A stretch of 43,692 bases of DNA, from contig JAGWVR010000022.1 in NCBI GenBank assembly GCA_018970785.1, forward strand, positions 1-43,692, written 5' to 3'. Every line of letters begins with the position of its first letter. Position 1 is the first letter of the stretch. The notes below the pieces were generated by a model, which searched no databases, was not told the origin of the DNA, and saw nothing but the letters and a program-made list of their open reading frames with translations. This stretch comes from Planctomycetota bacterium. Its GTDB lineage: Bacteria > Planctomycetota > Planctomycetia > Pirellulales > UBA1268. The translations under genes and the position numbers were made by a program. Shown piece after piece: positions 1 to 9,785 of this stretch.

Positions 1-277
1 GCCAATCGACGAGCGCCACCCCGAGGACTCCCGCGGCCAGCGCCGCGATCGATCCCACCGCCAGGTCGATCCCCCCGCCGAGGATCACCGCCGTCATTCC
101 CGCCGCCACCACCAGCAGCGCCGGCGTGCGGCCGACGAGCGTCTGCAGCGTCGCTGCCGAGAGGAAATGGGGCGCCGCCAGCGCGAACACCGCGACCAGC
201 GCCCCCCACGCCGCGAGAAGGACGCCGTGGCGGCGGAGGGCCCGCCAGGCCGTGGCGTCCGCTGCCCGAGCGCTCAT
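1..277 (-). CDS. Sugar ABC transporter permease, RbsC type (partial, N-terminus only)
   Basis: Inner-membrane permease of a ribose/xylose/simple-sugar ABC importer; only the first 92 residues are in the window and the gene runs off the left edge. The ATG at 275-277 overlaps the stop of the upstream binding-protein gene (ATGA), so the two are translationally coupled. Visible features are a first hydrophobic segment (about residues 18-36), a second (about 54-68) and the family motif GGGIDLAVGS, close to the GGIDLSVGS typical of RbsC-like permeases (BPD_transp_2). The partner ATPase is not in view and may lie beyond the edge. The substrate cannot be told from the sequence. Confidence 0.88.
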   Translation of the reverse strand, partial: MSARAADATAWRALRRHGVLLAAWGALVAVFALAAPHFLSAATLQTLVGRTPALLVVAAGMTAVILGGGIDLAVGSIAALAAGVLGVALVDW

Positions 278-1296
278 TGCCCCGCCCCGCGGTCCGGCCC
301 GGCGACCAGGTCGATCGCCGTCGTCCGGTCTTCCGGAGGCGCTGCACCGGCGAGGATCGCAAGCGCCGCCTCGATCCCCTCGACGGCCAGCCGGTCGCCG
401 TGCTGGTCGACCGTCGCCACCATCCGGCCGTCGGCGAGCAGCGGGCGGACGGCGGGGATCGCGTCGAACCCGGAGAGGAGCACGTCACCGCGGCCGGCGG
501 CGGCGATCGCGGCGGCGGCTCCCAGCGCCATGCTGTCGTTGGCGCAGAGGATGGCGCGGAGCCGCGGGTGGGCGGCGAGCAGCGCGGCGGCGATCCCGTC
601 GGCCTTCTCCATCTCCCATTGGCCGCTCTGCCGGTCGACGATCACGAGCCGGGCCTCGCGCGCGGCGTCCTCGAGCCCGAGGCTCCGCTGCCGCGCGTTG
701 TCGGCGGTGACGATCCCCTCGATGAGCGCGACTTCATCCCCCGCCTGGAGTCGGCGGGCGACCGCTTCCCCCGCGAGCTTGGCCCCGGCGCGGTTGTCGG
801 GGCCGACGAACGGCACCGTCAGGCCGGCGGCGCGGAGGGCGTCGGGGTCGAGGCGGTTGTCGATGTTGACGACGAGCACCCCGGCCTCGCGGGCGCGGGC
901 CAGCGCCGGCACGAGGGCCTGGGAGTCGGCGGGGGCGATGACGATCGCCGCCGCGCGGCGTGCGACCATCTGCTCGACGATGCCGACCTGCTCGGCGACA
1001 TCGGTCTCGTTGCGCATCCCGTTGACGATTAGCTCGTAACGCTCGGGCGTCTCAGCCTGGTGGCGCCGCGCTCCCTCGGCCATCGCGGCGAAAAACTCGT
1101 TGGCCAGCGACTTCATCACCAGCGCCACCAGCGGCCGGCTGCCGTCGCCCCCGGCGCCCTTGCCCGGAAATGCCTGCTGCGGGCGCGATGAACAGCCCAT
1201 GGCACCGACGAGGACGGCCGCGAGAACGAGACCGCGGACGCGACCGGGTGTGAGACCACCGTGGCAGGAGTGCGAAACGACCTGAGGGATGCTCAT
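274..1296 (-). CDS. Sugar ABC transporter substrate-binding lipoprotein (periplasmic binding protein 1 family)
   Basis: 340-residue solute receptor that should deliver a sugar to the permease encoded just downstream. The ATG at 1294-1296 (MSIPQVV) places a hydrophobic segment before the lipobox GAMGC, so the protein is probably lipid-anchored. The mature part reads as a Peripla_BP_4 (RbsB-like) fold: LVALVMKSLANEFF at the first strand, an IVEQMVARRAAAIVIAP segment, VVNIDNRLD, FVGPDNRAGAKLAGE, a hinge with ALIEGIVTADNARQR and LCANDSMALGA near the C-terminus. The frame stays open upstream, but that extension crosses a low-complexity tandem repeat and has no signal peptide in the right place. 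The sugar is unknown; xylose- or ribose-type receptors are the nearest guess. Confidence 0.9.
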   Translation of the reverse strand: MSIPQVVSHSCHGGLTPGRVRGLVLAAVLVGAMGCSSRPQQAFPGKGAGGDGSRPLVALVMKSLANEFFAAMAEGARRHQAETPERYELIVNGMRNETDVAEQVGIVEQMVARRAAAIVIAPADSQALVPALARAREAGVLVVNIDNRLDPDALRAAGLTVPFVGPDNRAGAKLAGEAVARRLQAGDEVALIEGIVTADNARQRSLGLEDAAREARLVIVDRQSGQWEMEKADGIAAALLAAHPRLRAILCANDSMALGAAAAIAAAGRGDVLLSGFDAIPAVRPLLADGRMVATVDQHGDRLAVEGIEAALAILAGAAPPEDRTTAIDLVAGPDRGAGQ

Positions 1297-1362
1297 CGGG
1301 TGTGCCCCACGTGACGGCGACCGGGGAACGTGACTGTCGTACCCAGAGCCTACTCGACCATG

Positions 1363-1535
1363 ACTGGCCGCAGGTCGGGGCTGCCCGCGCCCCGTCGCCT
1401 GACGGAGCGAGGATCCCGGGCTGCGCGTACTGGCCGGGGGTCGGGTCTGCCCACGCCCCGTCGCCGGACCGAGCGAGGATCCCGGGCTGCGCGTACTGGC
1501 CGAAGGTCGGGGCTGCCCACGCCCCGTCACCGGAC
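1363..1535. repeat. 66-bp tandem repeat, about 2.6 copies, in the 1297-1705 intergenic stretch
   Basis: Copies begin at 1363, 1429 and 1495, each opening with ACTGGCCG and carrying a shared GAGCGAGGATCCCGGGCTGC segment in the first two. The third copy diverges after 1535 into a GC-rich segment (1540-1580) rich in CGCTCGCTGCGG-type words, including a GGCCC/GGGCC hairpin. The period is a multiple of three, so several frames stay open and encode 22-residue repeats, but no frame has a plausible start or a neighbour relation. The rest of 1297-1705 holds the presumed promoter of the binding-protein gene; I see no clear -35/-10 pair. Confidence 0.85.
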
Positions 1536-1705
1536 GCTCGCTGCGGCCCTCCGGGCCTCCGCTCGCTCGCAGACGACTGCGCTTCGCCATCCATGGCTCC
1601 GCTGGTCGCCTGAACGCCGGCTCCCGGGGCATGGGCAGCCCCTCCACGTCGAATGGAGGATCTCGATGTCGCCCTTCGGCGCTGGCAAGTTCGTTCGAGT
1701 GATGC

Positions 1706-2719
1706 TCAGCGCATGTCGGCGGGGGTGAGGCCCTTCTTCGCGCCTTTGAAGCCGAAGGCGGTCGGCTCGAACGTGCCGACCAGCGCCACGTCGCTGGCGG
1801 GGGAGATCGCGTCCTCGAGACCGGCGGCCCAGTAGCAGGCATTGACCAACAACCGCCGCGAGCCCGCGGCGACCATGTCGGTGGCGGCGCCGAGCGTGGT
1901 CGTGAACACGCGCCCGCGCGTGCCGCCGTCGATCGAGTAGGTCTTCACCCAGGCGATCGGCATCAGCGGATCGTTCTTCGGCCCCTTCACCGGTGCCGCG
2001 TCGGGCGTCATGCCGTCGAGCACCTGGCCGAGCAGCAGCGGCCGTGAATCGCCCGGCAGCGGGAGGCGGACGCCGTACACGTCGGTCGGCCCCCAGACGT
2101 CGCCGTCGGCGATCCCGCGGAGGATCGGGTGGCCGGCACCGCCGGGGGCGATGACGCCGCGGGTGCTCTCCTTGCCGTGGTGGCCGTGGTGGGAGATCCA
2201 TTTCTCGCCGAGGACGAGCCGTCCGAAGCCGTCGGCCCATTCCTGCTTCGGTCCCGAGTAGCCGTTGCCGTAGTGGGCGAAGGCGCGGTCCCCCGGCACG
2301 TTGAAGGCGTGGGTCGCCGTCCGCATGCCGACCACCGGCTTGCCGGCGCGGAGGTAGGCGTCGACGTGCCGCATCTGCTCGTCGGGGAGGTTGCGGAACC
2401 GGGTCGCGATCACCATGACGTCGGCGCGGGCGAGGGCGTCGAGGCCGGGGATGTTGTCGTTGGTGTCGGGATCGATCGTGCCGGTGGCCGGGTCGATCGC
2501 GTAGACGACGCGGCAGTCGAAACCGTGGCGTGCGGCGAGGATCTTGCCGAGCTGCGTCAGCGCCTCCTCGCTGCGGTATTCCTCGTCGCCGCTGACGAGG
2601 ACGACGGTCTTCCCCTTGCCGGGGCCGGCGCCGCCGGCGAGATCGAGCCACGGATCGGCGCCGCGGGCGACCGCCGCACACAGACAGGCCACCGCCACGA
2701 CCAACAGCTCGCGCATCAT
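1706..2719 (-). CDS. ThuA-like domain protein (trehalose-utilisation / glutamine-amidotransferase fold)
   Basis: Secreted 337-residue protein. The ATG at 2717-2719 follows GGGGAGGGCG; a second ATG comes directly after it and has better spacing. A signal peptide (RELLVVAVACLCAAVARGA) leads into a ThuA fold: VVLVSGDEEYRSEEAL, the strand DVMVIATRFRNLPDEQM, the motif KPVVGMRTATHAF in place of the usual VGLHSATH, and HHGHHGKESTRGV with SRRLLVNACYWAAGLE near the end. ThuA domains are common in planctomycetes, often next to DUF1501/PSD1 genes as here, and are presumed to act on sugars; the reaction is not established. It lies 46 bases after the DUF1501 gene on the same strand, so it may be the last gene of that operon. 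Confidence 0.85.
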   Translation of the reverse strand: MMRELLVVAVACLCAAVARGADPWLDLAGGAGPGKGKTVVLVSGDEEYRSEEALTQLGKILAARHGFDCRVVYAIDPATGTIDPDTNDNIPGLDALARADVMVIATRFRNLPDEQMRHVDAYLRAGKPVVGMRTATHAFNVPGDRAFAHYGNGYSGPKQEWADGFGRLVLGEKWISHHGHHGKESTRGVIAPGGAGHPILRGIADGDVWGPTDVYGVRLPLPGDSRPLLLGQVLDGMTPDAAPVKGPKNDPLMPIAWVKTYSIDGGTRGRVFTTTLGAATDMVAAGSRRLLVNACYWAAGLEDAISPASDVALVGTFEPTAFGFKGAKKGLTPADMR

Positions 2720-2765
2720 CGCCCTCCCCACGCCCCGGGAACGGGCCCCGTCGCGGAGCCCGGAA

Positions 2766-4214
2766 TCAGGCCAGGATACCGCTCACCACGCGGCCGTGCA
2801 CGTCGGTGAGGCGGAAGTCACGCCCCTGGTGGCGGAAGGTGAGGCGCTCGTGATCGAGCCCGAGGCAATGGAGGATCGTCGCCTGGAGGTCGTGCACGTG
2901 GACCTCGTCGCGGACGACGTGGAACCCGAAGTCGTCGGTCTCGCCGTGCGTCACCCCGCCGCGGATGCCGCCGCCGGCGAGCCACATCGTGAACGCGTTG
3001 GGATGGTGGTCGCGTCCCTGCGAGCGGCCGAGGACGGCACTGGCCTCGACCATCGGCGTGCGGCCGAACTCGCCTCCCCAGACGACGAGCGTCTCGTCGA
3101 GCAGGCCGCGCCGGGCCAGGTCGGTGATCAATGCGGCGCTCGCCCGGTCGGTCTTCGCGCAGTTGCCGCGGACGTTGCCGGCGACGTCGGAGTGGCCGTC
3201 CCATCCCTCGTGGTAGATCGTCACGAAGCGGACGCCGCGCTCGACGAGGCGCCGGGCGACGAGGCAGGCGCGGGCGAACCCCGGCTGCGCCGGGTCGCAG
3301 CCGTAGAGGGCGAGCGTCTCGGCCGACTCGCTCGCCAGGTCCATCAGCTCCGGCGCCGAGGTCTGGAGACGGTGGGCCATCTCGTAGGCGGCGATCCGGG
3401 TGGCGATCGCCGGATCGCCGTCGAGCGCCAGGCGGCGCCGGTCGAGCGCCGACACGAGCGCCAACGTCTCGGCGGCGACGGCGGCGTCGGTCCCGGCCGG
3501 CGGCGCGACGTCGAGGATCGGGGGACCGGAATTGCGGAACCGCGTCCCGGTGTGGGCCCCGGGGAGGAAACCGCTCGACCAGCAGGCGGCCCCGCCGCTG
3601 ATCCCGCTGCCGGTGCTCATCACCACGAACGCCGGCAGGTCGGCCGACTCGCTCCCCAGCGCGTAGGTCACCCACGAGCCGAGGCTCGGCCTGCCCGGCT
3701 GGGCGAACCCGCAGTTCATGAAGATCTGCGCCGGGGCGTGGTTGAATTGGTCGGTGCGGCAGCTCTTCACGATCGCCAGCCGGTCGGCCACCGTCGCCAG
3801 GTGGGGGAGCACGTCGGCCAGCTCGGCGCCGCACTGGCCGTGGCGGGCGAAGCGGAACCGCGGCCCGAGGACCGCGGCGTCGGGGCGGATGAAAGCGTAG
3901 CGCTGGCCGCCGATGACGTCGGGTGGAAGCGGCTTGCCCTCGAGCGACGCCAGCAGCGGCTTGTGGTCGAAGAGGTCGAGCTGGCTCGGTGCCCCGGCCA
4001 TGAACAGTTGGATCACCGCCCGGGCCCGGCCCGGGAAATGAGGCGGCCGCGGGGGAAAGAGCGGCGTCGTGCCCGGTCCGTCCGGGGCCGCGCGCGCCGC
4101 TCGCGTGGGAAAGCCGCCGGCGAGCAGCCCGGCCAGTGCCACCCGGCCGAGGCCGAGGGGGATCGCGCCGAGCACGTGGCGGCGGGCCAGAGCCCCCCGG
4201 GTGTCGCCGGTCAT
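2766..4214 (-). CDS. DUF1501 family protein (Tat-exported)
   Basis: 482 residues. The ATG at 4212-4214 overlaps the stop of the PSD1 gene (ATGA), so I place the start here and not in the longer open frame. The N-terminus has an ARR motif and a hydrophobic core (VLGAIPLGLGRVALAGLLAGG), consistent with Tat export. DUF1501 hallmarks: VIQLFMAGAPSQLDLFDHKP, SCRTDQFNHAPAQIFMNCG, GSWVTYALG, FVTIYHEGWDGHSD, LVVWGGEFGRTPMVE and GRDHHPNAFTMWLAGGGIRGG. These resemble the alkaline-phosphatase/sulfatase superfamily core and are rich in likely metal-binding His and Asp. The family nearly always sits beside a PSD1 gene; its role is unknown. Confidence 0.93.
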   Translation of the reverse strand: MTGDTRGALARRHVLGAIPLGLGRVALAGLLAGGFPTRAARAAPDGPGTTPLFPPRPPHFPGRARAVIQLFMAGAPSQLDLFDHKPLLASLEGKPLPPDVIGGQRYAFIRPDAAVLGPRFRFARHGQCGAELADVLPHLATVADRLAIVKSCRTDQFNHAPAQIFMNCGFAQPGRPSLGSWVTYALGSESADLPAFVVMSTGSGISGGAACWSSGFLPGAHTGTRFRNSGPPILDVAPPAGTDAAVAAETLALVSALDRRRLALDGDPAIATRIAAYEMAHRLQTSAPELMDLASESAETLALYGCDPAQPGFARACLVARRLVERGVRFVTIYHEGWDGHSDVAGNVRGNCAKTDRASAALITDLARRGLLDETLVVWGGEFGRTPMVEASAVLGRSQGRDHHPNAFTMWLAGGGIRGGVTHGETDDFGFHVVRDEVHVHDLQATILHCLGLDHERLTFRHQGRDFRLTDVHGRVVSGILA

Positions 4215-7200
4215 CGCTTCACCACCGTTTCGTCGAGGTTGCACAGCGCCCTGGCGACGAGCGTCCAGGCGGCGCGTTCCGCGGCCGCATCGCCCGCGCC
4301 GGCGATAGCCGCGGCATCGATCGCCCCGGAGGCGATCCGTCGCCGCCATTCGGCGAGTCGCGCGAGGAGCAGCTCGCGCTCCTCGGCGGCAGCCGGGCGC
4401 GAGACGAGCCGTTTGCAGAGAAGGTCGAGCCGCGCCTCGTCGGTGGGCCCGGCCGCCGCCGCCAGGGCCCCCAGCGCCCGGGCGATCTCCATCACCATCG
4501 GATCGTTGAGGAGCGTGAGGGCCTGGAGCGGAGACGTCGAGACGTCACGCCGGGCCAGGCAGGCTTCGCCGGTCGGCCCGTCGAACGTCGTCGTGAACGC
4601 GAACGGCGCGGTCCGCTTGTGAAACGTGTAGATGCTGCGCCGGTGGCGGTCCTCCCCGGTGCTCGCCGTCCACTTCGGATTGCCGTAGGCGACCTCCGTC
4701 ACCCCGTCCGGCTGCGGCGGACGCACCCCGGGCCCGAAGCGCTTGTCCGACAGCAGCCCCGCGGCCGCCAGAAGCGAGTCGCGGATCACCTCGGCCTCGA
4801 GGCGGACTCGGGGCCCGCGGGCGAGGAGCACGTTGTCAGGATCACGGGCCGCCAGCGCCGCGGAGACGGCCGAGTCTTGGCGGTAGGTGGCGCTGGTGAC
4901 GATCAGCCGATGGAGGCGCTTGAGCGACCAGCCGAGATCCTCGACGAACGCCACCGCCAGCCAGTCAAGCAGGTCCGGATGGCTCGGCGGCGCTCCCTGG
5001 AGGCCGAAGTCGTCGAGCGTGGCCACGATCCCGCGTCCGAAAAACGCCTGCCACTGCCGATTGACCGCGACCCGGGCGACGAGCGGATGGCCCGGCGCCA
5101 CGAGCCACTCCGCCAGCGCCAGCCGGTCGGCGGGGCGCCCGGCGGGCAACGGCGGCAGGAACGGGGGCACCCCCGGGTCGACCGGCTCGCGCGGCTGGAG
5201 GTATTCGCCGCGGTGGTGCCGGCGCGTCGTCCGTCGCCAGGCCGCCGGCCGCTCGCGGAGGACGAGCGTCGTCGGGCCGGCCCGTACCTCGGCCTCGAGG
5301 CGGCGGATCTCCGCGACCGGCTCGGCCACTTCCGCCGCCCCGGCGAGGAACCGGCGGAAGAGCAGCGCCCGCGCGGCCTCGTCGCGGTCGGCGACGGGGA
5401 TCGCGAGGATCGCCTCGGTGGCGGCATCGTGGCCGCGGGCCCGGGCATCGGCCCGGTCGGTGACGGCGAGGCGGAAGCACCCCAGCGCGCAGGCGTAATG
5501 CCGCTCGAAGCGGAGCGTGACGGTGAGCGGCGTGCCGGGGGGGACGGGCTCGGCGAGCACGAACACCGCGGCGTGGGCCTCCCCCTGGCGGCCGTTGGTG
5601 GTCCAGCCACTGCTCATCTCGCCGTCGACCGCCGCCGTGACGGCACCCTCGGCCCCGGAGAACGCGGCCTTGCCGGAAAACGACGCGGTCGCCGACGCCA
5701 CCGCGCGGCGCGCGCCACCGGCGGCGAACTCGATTTCGGAGAGGAAAAAATCCCCCTTCGGCCCCTCGTACCAGGCCAGCCCCGGCCCCCCTGCCGGGAG
5801 GCTGTCGTCGGGGAGCACCTCGAGGCGGATCGCGCGCACGGCCCGGTCGGACGGCGGCAGGGCGAGCGTGTAGACGTCGCTCTTCGCGACGTCGCCACCG
5901 GCGAGGATCGAGCCGTCGGCGCGGAGCGTGAGGTGGGGCGTCGTCGACTCGAGCGTCGCCGGCTGCACGATGTGCCACGCGACGGCGGCGGCCGACTCGG
6001 CTGCGTTCCAGGCGGCGAACGCCCCCTCCACTCCGGCGCCCTCCCCCGCCGGACTCTCCGCGGGGGGCGCGGGCCAGCGCTGCGGCAGCGCCTCCCAGAG
6101 GGCCTCGATCCGACGGCGGAGATCGGCCCGGCGCGCGTCGTCGTCGGCCGCGGGGATCGCCCACTCCGGCTCGTCGGCGTTGTCGAGGAGGGCGAACAGC
6201 CGGTAGTAGTCGGTGTGGGTGAGGGGATCGAATTTGTGGGTGTGGCACTGGGCGCAGCCGGTCGAAAGCCCCAGCCAGGTGACGCCGGTGGTCGCCACCC
6301 GGTCGACCAGCGCCAGCCAGCGGAACTCGAGCGGGTCGATCCCCCCTTCCTCGTTGATCATCGTGTTGCGGTGGAAACCGGTGGCGATGACGTCGTCGGC
6401 CGTCGCATCGGGAAGCATGTCGCCGGCGAGCTGGCGGACGGTGAACCGGTCGAACGGCATGTCGGCGTCGAGGGCGCGGATCACCCAGTCACGCCACGGC
6501 CAGATCGACCGCTCGCGGTCCTTCTCGTAGCCGTTGGTGTCGGCGTAGCGCGCCAGGTCGAGCCAGCGGCGCGCCCAGCGTTCGCCGTAGCGCGGGCTGG
6601 CGAGGAGCCGGTCGACGAGGGCCTCGTAGGCCTCTCCGGCCCCGGGCCCGGCGGAGGCGGCGACGAACGCCTCCACGTCCGCGGGCGTCGGCGGCACGCC
6701 GACGAGGTCGAGGTGGACGCGCCGGCAGAGCGTCGCCGGGTCGGCGGCGGCCGCGGGGACGAGGCCCTCGGCGGCGAGCCTTGCATGGACGAACCGGTCG
6801 AGCGGATGGTCGGAGCCGAAGCGAGCCACCGGCAGCGGCGGCCGCTGCGGCGCCACGAACGCCCAGTGGGGGCGATACCCGGCCCCGGCCGCGATCCAGT
6901 CGCGGAGGATCCGCTTCTCGGTGGCCGACAGCGCGACCTTCGTGTGCGGCGGCGGCATCACGAGATCGGGGTCGGTCGCCTCGATCCGCGCCACCACGGC
7001 GCTCGTCCCGGGATCACCCGGCACGATCGCCCGGCTGCCGCTGCCGAGCAGCGCCGTCGCCGCCTCCGCCTCGTCGAGCCGCAGCCCCGCCTCGCGACCG
7101 GCCTCGTCGGGGCCGTGGCAGCGGAAGCAGCGGGCGGCGAGGATCGGCCGCACCTCGCGCGCGAAGTCGGGCCCGGCGGCGAGCGCCGGCCCGGGGGCGG

Positions 7201-7252
7201 CCGGCATGACGGCGGCCAAGCACAGGCCCAAGAAGCGATCGAAAGAGACCAT
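4211..7252 (-). CDS. PSD1 / 'planctomycete cytochrome C' multidomain protein (PSCyt1-DUF1549-DUF1553)
   Basis: 1013-residue exported protein. A signal peptide (about residues 1-25) is followed by a PSCyt1 domain with haem-binding motif C42-F-R-C45-H46 ([11 protein letters not shown]) and the conserved [11 protein letters not shown] segment. DUF1549 follows ([16 protein letters not shown] to about residue 370), containing a second CxxCH motif, C333-A-Q-C336-H337 ([12 protein letters not shown]). The middle (about 390-640) looks like a beta-rich carbohydrate-binding or LamG-like insert ([31 protein letters not shown]). DUF1553 closes the protein ([36 protein letters not shown]). It is coupled to the DUF1501 gene. 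The combination suggests a periplasmic redox or carbohydrate-processing system, but no reaction is proven. Confidence 0.95.
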   Translation of the reverse strand: MVSFDRFLGLCLAAVMPAAPGPALAAGPDFAREVRPILAARCFRCHGPDEAGREAGLRLDEAEAATALLGSGSRAIVPGDPGTSAVVARIEATDPDLVMPPPHTKVALSATEKRILRDWIAAGAGYRPHWAFVAPQRPPLPVARFGSDHPLDRFVHARLAAEGLVPAAAADPATLCRRVHLDLVGVPPTPADVEAFVAASAGPGAGEAYEALVDRLLASPRYGERWARRWLDLARYADTNGYEKDRERSIWPWRDWVIRALDADMPFDRFTVRQLAGDMLPDATADDVIATGFHRNTMINEEGGIDPLEFRWLALVDRVATTGVTWLGLSTGCAQCHTHKFDPLTHTDYYRLFALLDNADEPEWAIPAADDDARRADLRRRIEALWEALPQRWPAPPAESPAGEGAGVEGAFAAWNAAESAAAVAWHIVQPATLESTTPHLTLRADGSILAGGDVAKSDVYTLALPPSDRAVRAIRLEVLPDDSLPAGGPGLAWYEGPKGDFFLSEIEFAAGGARRAVASATASFSGKAAFSGAEGAVTAAVDGEMSSGWTTNGRQGEAHAAVFVLAEPVPPGTPLTVTLRFERHYACALGCFRLAVTDRADARARGHDAATEAILAIPVADRDEAARALLFRRFLAGAAEVAEPVAEIRRLEAEVRAGPTTLVLRERPAAWRRTTRRHHRGEYLQPREPVDPGVPPFLPPLPAGRPADRLALAEWLVAPGHPLVARVAVNRQWQAFFGRGIVATLDDFGLQGAPPSHPDLLDWLAVAFVEDLGWSLKRLHRLIVTSATYRQDSAVSAALAARDPDNVLLARGPRVRLEAEVIRDSLLAAAGLLSDKRFGPGVRPPQPDGVTEVAYGNPKWTASTGEDRHRRSIYTFHKRTAPFAFTTTFDGPTGEACLARRDVSTSPLQALTLLNDPMVMEIARALGALAAAAGPTDEARLDLLCKRLVSRPAAAEERELLLARLAEWRRRIASGAIDAAAIAGAGDAAAERAAWTLVARALCNLDETVVKR

Positions 7253-7287
7253 CCCCCCATCCTACCAACGCCCGCACCGCTGCCCGG

Positions 7288-8784
7288 TCAGGGCACCGGC
7301 GTGTCGCGCCCGATCGAGAGCCGGTTCTCCCACACGGCGCTGTCGGCGGCGGCGTCGTAGACGAGGATCCGGTCGGCACTGCCGGGGGCCGGGGGCCGGT
7401 CGTGCGCCGGCAGCCAGCGCCGCAGCTCGGCGCACGTCGCGGCGTGCGCCGGATCGGCGGCGAGGTTGGTCCATTCGTGGGGATCGGTATGGTGGTCGTA
7501 GAGTTCTTCGCTCGAGTCGGCGTAGCGGACGTAGCGGAAGTGCTCGGTGCGGACGGCGTGGTTGCCGGCGTTGTGCGTCGTGATCGCCGGCCGGGCGCGG
7601 GGCGCGGCGGCATCGTGCAGCTGCGGCACGAGGCTCGTGCCCTCGAGGTCGTCGCGCGGCGGCAGACCGCAGGCCTCGAGGAGCGTCGGATAGACGTCGA
7701 GCAGTTCGGCGGGGCTGGCGACGCGGCCGCCGGCGGCGATCCCCGGCCCGGCGAAGACGAGCGGCACGCGCGTGGCGTCCTCCCAGAGCGTGTTCTTGCC
7801 GGTGATCCCCTTCTCGCCGAGGTGCCAGCCGTGGTCGCCCCACACCACCACGATCGTGTCGCGCGCCCGGCCGGACGCCTCAAGGCCGGCGAGCAACCGT
7901 CCGATCTGGGCGTCGACAAACCGGCTGCACGCCAGGTAGCTGCGGACGAGGTTGCGCCACTGCCCGGCGGAGCGGACCCATTCGAGACGCGGCTCGGGCA
8001 GCTCCCAGTGCAGGTACCACGAGAAGCGCGGCGTGTCGGCGCGGTCGTCGGCTTTGACCACCGGGAGGATCGAATCGTCGTCGGGGAAGGGCTCGAACCA
8101 CGCCGGGGGCGCGTGGCAGGGAACGTGGGGGAGCAGGTAGCCGACGGCGAGGAACAGCGGCCGGTCGTCGGAACGGTCGGCGAGCCGGTCGATCGCCCAG
8201 TCGGTCATCCGGGAATCCCCCTTCTCCTCGTCGGCGTGCGGGAACGCCCCCCAGTCCATCGCCGGATGGTTCCCCATCGGCGTCGGCGGGATCAGCTTCG
8301 CCTTCGGCTTCGGTCCCATCCCCAGCGGCGGCCCGACCGATTCGAACTCGTCCCCGTCGCGCCCGTTGCCACCGTGGAAGATCTTGCCGACGGCGAGTGT
8401 CCGGTAGCCGTGGGCGGCGAAGGCGCGGGGCAGGCTGACGCGGTCGCGCCATGCGGGGAGGTCTCGGTACGACGGCCGCAGTCCGTAGATCCCCGTGGTT
8501 CCCGGCCGCAGCGACAACAGCAGGCTCGTCCGCGACGGGTTGCACAGCGGCGCCTGGCAGTGGGCATTGAGGAACGTCGTCCCCCGCACCGCCAGCGCGT
8601 CGAGGCAGGGCGTCCGCGCCGCCGGATGGCCGCCGAGATGGCCGATCCAATCGTTCTGGTCGTCGATCGCGATCAGCAGCACGTCGGGGGGCCTGGCCGC
8701 CGCCACGGCCATGCCGGTCAGGGCGATCGCCGCCAGCGCCCGCGCCACGGGCCGAACCCCTCGAGACCCACGTCGTCGGTCCAT
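7288..8784 (-). CDS. Secreted sulfatase (iduronate/choline-sulfatase-like, type I formylglycine)
   Basis: 498 residues. ATG at 8782-8784 gives a short basic N-terminus and a hydrophobic segment (RALAAIALTGMAVAAA), a plausible signal peptide. The metal-binding start VLLIAIDDQNDW and the catalytic motif C81-N-P-S-R-T-S match the C-x-P-S-R signature, whose cysteine becomes formylglycine. GKIFHGGN, the segment YLLPHVPCHAP, VVVWGDHGWHLGEKG and KNTLWEDATRVPLVF are typical of iduronate-2-sulfatase-like planctomycete enzymes. The substrate is likely a sulfated glycan. It is 35 bases upstream of the PSD1 gene on the same strand and could be co-transcribed with it. Confidence 0.93.
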   Translation of the reverse strand: MDRRRGSRGVRPVARALAAIALTGMAVAAARPPDVLLIAIDDQNDWIGHLGGHPAARTPCLDALAVRGTTFLNAHCQAPLCNPSRTSLLLSLRPGTTGIYGLRPSYRDLPAWRDRVSLPRAFAAHGYRTLAVGKIFHGGNGRDGDEFESVGPPLGMGPKPKAKLIPPTPMGNHPAMDWGAFPHADEEKGDSRMTDWAIDRLADRSDDRPLFLAVGYLLPHVPCHAPPAWFEPFPDDDSILPVVKADDRADTPRFSWYLHWELPEPRLEWVRSAGQWRNLVRSYLACSRFVDAQIGRLLAGLEASGRARDTIVVVWGDHGWHLGEKGITGKNTLWEDATRVPLVFAGPGIAAGGRVASPAELLDVYPTLLEACGLPPRDDLEGTSLVPQLHDAAAPRARPAITTHNAGNHAVRTEHFRYVRYADSSEELYDHHTDPHEWTNLAADPAHAATCAELRRWLPAHDRPPAPGSADRILVYDAAADSAVWENRLSIGRDTPVP

Positions 8785-8908
8785 CGCCACCCCTTCTCGG
8801 CCATCGCGGTCGTCGATCGCCCCGGAGGTATCATGGACTCGTGCGGAAGCCGCCGGCCAGCAGGTGCCCCGGGGTCGCCGTCCCGTTGCCGCTGCGGAGC
8901 CCAGACCG

Positions 8909-9736
8909 ATGCCCCTGTCCCGTCGCCGGACGGTCGCCGGCGCACTGTCGAGCCTCGCCGCTCTCGCCGGGGCCGCCCCTCCGCTTCGCGCCGCGGAGGG
9001 ACGTCTGACGCTGCCGGGGGAGTCGTTCACGGTCACCGACCACCGCGCGTTCCTGTTCGCCGCCGCCGGTGAAGCGCCCGCGGCAGGGCGCCGTCCGTGG
9101 ATCCTCTACGCGCCGACGCTGCCCGCCTACCCGGACGAGGCGGAGCGCTGGATGCACGAGCAGTTCACCCGTGCCGGCGTCGCCGTCGCCGGGGTCGACA
9201 CCGGCGAATCCTACGGCTCCCCGGCGGCACTGGCGGTCACGGAAGCCCTCCACGCCGAGATGGTGCGGCGCGGCTACTCCTCGCGGCCCGCCGTGCTCGG
9301 GCGCAGCCGGGGCGGTTTGTGGGCGGCGGCCTGGGTGATCGCCCACCCGGAACGGTCGGCAGGCCTGGGGGGCATCTACCCCGTCTACGACTGGCGGACC
9401 TATCCCGGCGTCGAGCGCGCCGCCCCGGCCTACGGCCTCGCGCCCGCCGACCTCGCCGCAGCGGCGGCCGAACTGTGCCCGATCGAGCGGATCGACGTCG
9501 CCGCGCGCGCCGGCGTGCCGGTGTGCATCATCCATGGCGACCAGGACGCCGTCGTGCCGCTGGGCCCCAACTCCGCCCGCCTCCGCGACTGCTACGTCGC
9601 CCTCGGCCGGGGCGACCTCGTGTCGCTCGTCGTCGCCGCCGGGCAGGGACACAGCTTCTGGGAGGGCTTCTTCCACTGCCAGGAGTTGGTCGATTTCCTC
9701 GTCGCCCGGGCCCGGGCCGGCGCCGCCACTGATTGA
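8909..9736 (+). CDS. Exported alpha/beta hydrolase (esterase/peptidase-like)
   Basis: 275 residues. ATG at 8909 gives SRRRTVAGALSSLAALAGAAPPLRAA, an export signal with a twin-arginine look. The nucleophile elbow LGRSRGGLWA fits G-x-S-x-G; the acid is probably in IIHGDQDAVVP and the histidine in AGQGHSFWEG, giving a complete Ser-Asp-His triad in order. Length and motifs fit the dienelactone-hydrolase/prolyl-oligopeptidase-like group of small esterases; the substrate is unknown. It is divergent from the sulfatase gene (124 bases between starts), a shared promoter region, and ends 49 bases before hflK. Confidence 0.85.
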   Translation: MPLSRRRTVAGALSSLAALAGAAPPLRAAEGRLTLPGESFTVTDHRAFLFAAAGEAPAAGRRPWILYAPTLPAYPDEAERWMHEQFTRAGVAVAGVDTGESYGSPAALAVTEALHAEMVRRGYSSRPAVLGRSRGGLWAAAWVIAHPERSAGLGGIYPVYDWRTYPGVERAAPAYGLAPADLAAAAAELCPIERIDVAARAGVPVCIIHGDQDAVVPLGPNSARLRDCYVALGRGDLVSLVVAAGQGHSFWEGFFHCQELVDFLVARARAGAATD

Positions 9737-9785
9737 GCCCGGGGCCGTCGCCCTCCGGCAATCGTTTCCCCCTCACCACATTCCC

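Noticed and set aside
1363-1535. CRISPR-like array
   Set aside because: Copies are contiguous with no spacers, only 2.6 units of 66 bases, and no cas genes are near.
4136-7360. Very long open frame (over 1000 codons) on the plus strand opposite the PSD1 gene
   Set aside because: Product is Arg/Gly/Pro-rich low-complexity with no signal or domain; it mirrors the GC3 bias of the real gene on the minus strand.
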